From NCBI RefSeq assembly GCF_009901525.1, contig NZ_CP019288.1, positions 2,199,501 through 2,263,500 on the forward strand: a stretch of 64,000 nt of DNA. Direction: 5' to 3'. Position numbers and translations under genes: made by a program. Each line of letters begins with the position of its first letter. Within the stretch, counting starts at the first letter, position 1. A model generated the notes under the pieces. That model saw only the letters and a list, made by a program, of their open reading frames with translations. It was not told the origin of the DNA and did not search any database. The stretch comes from Kordia antarctica (lineage in GTDB: Bacteria > Bacteroidota > Bacteroidia > Flavobacteriales > Flavobacteriaceae). Shown here piece by piece: positions 62,651-64,000 of this stretch.

Positions 62651-63763
62651 CTAAACCGTTTTTACTTTTTGAATATTCGCGATAAATTCATCAAATAAAT
62701 ATTCTCCGTCATGTGGCCCTGGACTTGCTTCTGGATGGTATTGTACCGAGAAACAGTTTTTGTTTTTTATACGAATTCCAGCAACGGTATTATCATTTAA
62801 GTGTGTATGCGTGATTTCCACATCAGCATTTGCTTCCGTTTCTTCTCTGTTGATAGCAAACCCATGATTTTGCGATGTGATTTCGCCTTTTCCTGTCAAT
62901 ATATTTTTTACTGGATGATTGATTCCTCGGTGTCCGTTGTGCATTTTGTACGTTGAAATTCCGTTTGCCAACGCAATTACTTGATGTCCTAAACAGATTC
63001 CAAATAATGGTAAATCGCGCTTTATGATTTCTTTAGCTAGTGCAATTGCATCCTGCAACGGTTCTGGATCGCCTGGTCCGTTTGATAAGAAATATCCATC
63101 AGGATTCCACGCGTTCATTTCTTCAAACGTTGCATTGTATGGAAATACTTTGATACACGCATCTCGCTTTGCAAGGTTTCTGAGAATGTTCTTTTTTATT
63201 CCGATATCAAGTGCGGCAATTTTGTGAGTAGCATTTTCGTCTCCGTATATATAAGGTTCTTTGGTTGATACTTTTGACGCTAATTCTAGTCCTGCCATAC
63301 TTGGCACTTTTGCTAGTTTCGCTTTTAGTTCGGCTATGTTGTCTACTTCCGTAGAAATAACAGCATTCATTGCTCCATTGTCTCTAATGTAGCTTACTAA
63401 TCCGCGTGTATCAACATCCGATATTGCAAATAGGTTGTATTTTTCTAAGAATTCTTTTAGTGAACTATCTGCGGCATCTCTCGAGTAATCGTAACTAAAA
63501 TTTTTACAGATTAAACCTGCAATTTTCACGCTGTCAGATTCCATTTCGTCAGTAGCTGTTCCGTAGTTTCCAATGTGTACATTTGCGGTAACCATTAATT
63601 GTCCATAGTATGACGGATCTGTGAAGATTTCTTGATATCCTGTCATTCCTGTGTTGAAGCAGACTTCTCCGAAAGCAGTTCCTGATTCTCCAATTGCTTT
63701 TCCGTGAAAGATAGTTCCATCTTCAAGAAGTAATATTGCCTTTTGTCGAGTTTGGTATTTCAT
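62651..63763 (-). CDS. carA: Carbamoyl-phosphate synthase small subunit
   Basis: Glutaminase subunit that supplies ammonia to CarB for arginine and pyrimidine synthesis. The N-terminal domain has FHGKAIGESGTAFGEVCFNT and GMTGYQEIFTDPSY. The class I amidotransferase domain has YFLSNGPGDPEPL, the nucleophile Cys in LFGICLGHQVIALAN, and the His-Glu pair in SVQYHPEASPGPHD. 370 residues is standard. The large subunit gene is not in the window. It is followed by a lipoprotein, eno and gltA on the same strand, a housekeeping cluster I recall from related genomes. Confidence 0.97.
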   Translation of the reverse strand: MKYQTRQKAILLLEDGTIFHGKAIGESGTAFGEVCFNTGMTGYQEIFTDPSYYGQLMVTANVHIGNYGTATDEMESDSVKIAGLICKNFSYDYSRDAADSSLKEFLEKYNLFAISDVDTRGLVSYIRDNGAMNAVISTEVDNIAELKAKLAKVPSMAGLELASKVSTKEPYIYGDENATHKIAALDIGIKKNILRNLAKRDACIKVFPYNATFEEMNAWNPDGYFLSNGPGDPEPLQDAIALAKEIIKRDLPLFGICLGHQVIALANGISTYKMHNGHRGINHPVKNILTGKGEITSQNHGFAINREETEANADVEITHTHLNDNTVAGIRIKNKNCFSVQYHPEASPGPHDGEYLFDEFIANIQKVKTV

Positions 63764-63801
63764 ATCTAGCTATACAATTTAGTTGTGTGTTTTTGTATGA
63801 A

Positions 63802-64000
63802 TTAGTTGTTATGCTGTATTGTTACTATGGTGTTGTTGTGTACTTTTCCTGAAATTTTATAGCCTAAAGAAAGAATGTTATTTTTAAACCATTCATTTTC
63901 TAAGATATCATTGTGCGATAGTATTTCAAGTATTAAGATCGGTTTGCACCTTTTGATTGTATTGATTGCGCCTTTTAATGCTGGTATTTCAAATCCTTCT
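63802..64000 (-). CDS. C-terminal part of an FkbM-type methyltransferase (partial)
   Basis: The reverse strand is open from the window edge to a stop at 63802. It encodes EGFEIPALKGAINTIKRCK and PILILEILSHNDILENE, which match the terminal part of FkbM-family SAM-dependent methyltransferases (the '(V)EG.E..aLkGa..ti...kP.l..Ei' pattern). The N-terminal part with the SAM-binding core is outside the window. It ends 38 bp before carA on the same strand. Confidence 0.7.
   Translation of the reverse strand, partial: EGFEIPALKGAINTIKRCKPILILEILSHNDILENEWFKNNILSLGYKISGKVHNNTIVTIQHNN

Overview
The window looks like a chromosomal segment of a marine member of the Flavobacteriaceae (Bacteroidota). It is A+T-rich and lacks Shine-Dalgarno motifs. 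Several genes carry a -7 box of the Bacteroidota type TAnnTTTG (or TAnnTTCG). It encodes a type IX secretion cargo protein, a GLPGLI protein beside a TonB-type receptor, an ECF sigma/FecR/TonB-receptor unit, and CtlX beside a DDAH-like hydrolase. The genus Kordia is my impression only and cannot be verified here.

Layout. 1-3.1 kb: reverse-strand operon (sterol-desaturase-like, an orphan signal-peptide ORF, glycerophosphodiesterase, glycosyltransferase). 3.1-10.5 kb: YkgJ-like zinc/iron-chelating protein, methyltransferase, DUF2059 protein, secreted trypsin-like protease with type IX sorting tail, HerA-like ATPase, lipoprotein, cupin. 10.5-15.6 kb: accessory genes of unknown function, a MITE-like palindrome and a folded element of about 130 nt ahead of a lipoprotein gene. 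15.7-23.8 kb: propeller-type sensor kinase and LytTR regulator, then GLPGLI protein and TonB-type receptor. 23.9-27.5 kb: a very A+T-rich insert with a tight operon of sodium:solute symporter, small membrane protein and a tRNA-dependent cyclodipeptide synthase, plus a HEPN-domain gene. 28-34.2 kb: DUF2914 and TPR proteins, a small secreted protein, and an SRPBCC gene with two broken relatives. 34.6-37 kb: folD and ffh. 37-45 kb: repeat-rich spacer, LamG lipoprotein, and the ECF sigma/FecR/TonB receptor set. 45-64 kb: tricorn-like protease, argS with a large insertion, Rrf2 regulator, then ctlX, DDAH-like hydrolase, gltA, transglutaminase-like protein, eno, carA and the end of an FkbM-type methyltransferase.

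The strongest candidate for an undescribed system is the 23.9-26.5 kb operon. The last gene keeps the catalytic Ser, Glu and Tyr of cyclodipeptide synthases and the Tyr-Pro signature of the XYP subfamily, but has Phe where a catalytic-pocket Tyr normally sits. It is translationally coupled to a small membrane protein and a symporter rather than to the usual tailoring oxidases. Other leads are the branched-fold element at 13.04-13.17 kb, the roughly 100-residue coiled-coil-like insertion in arginyl-tRNA synthetase, and two families of MITE-like palindromes.

No tRNA, rRNA, CRISPR array, integrase or transposase gene was recognised. Functions are read from sequence motifs only; no database search was possible.
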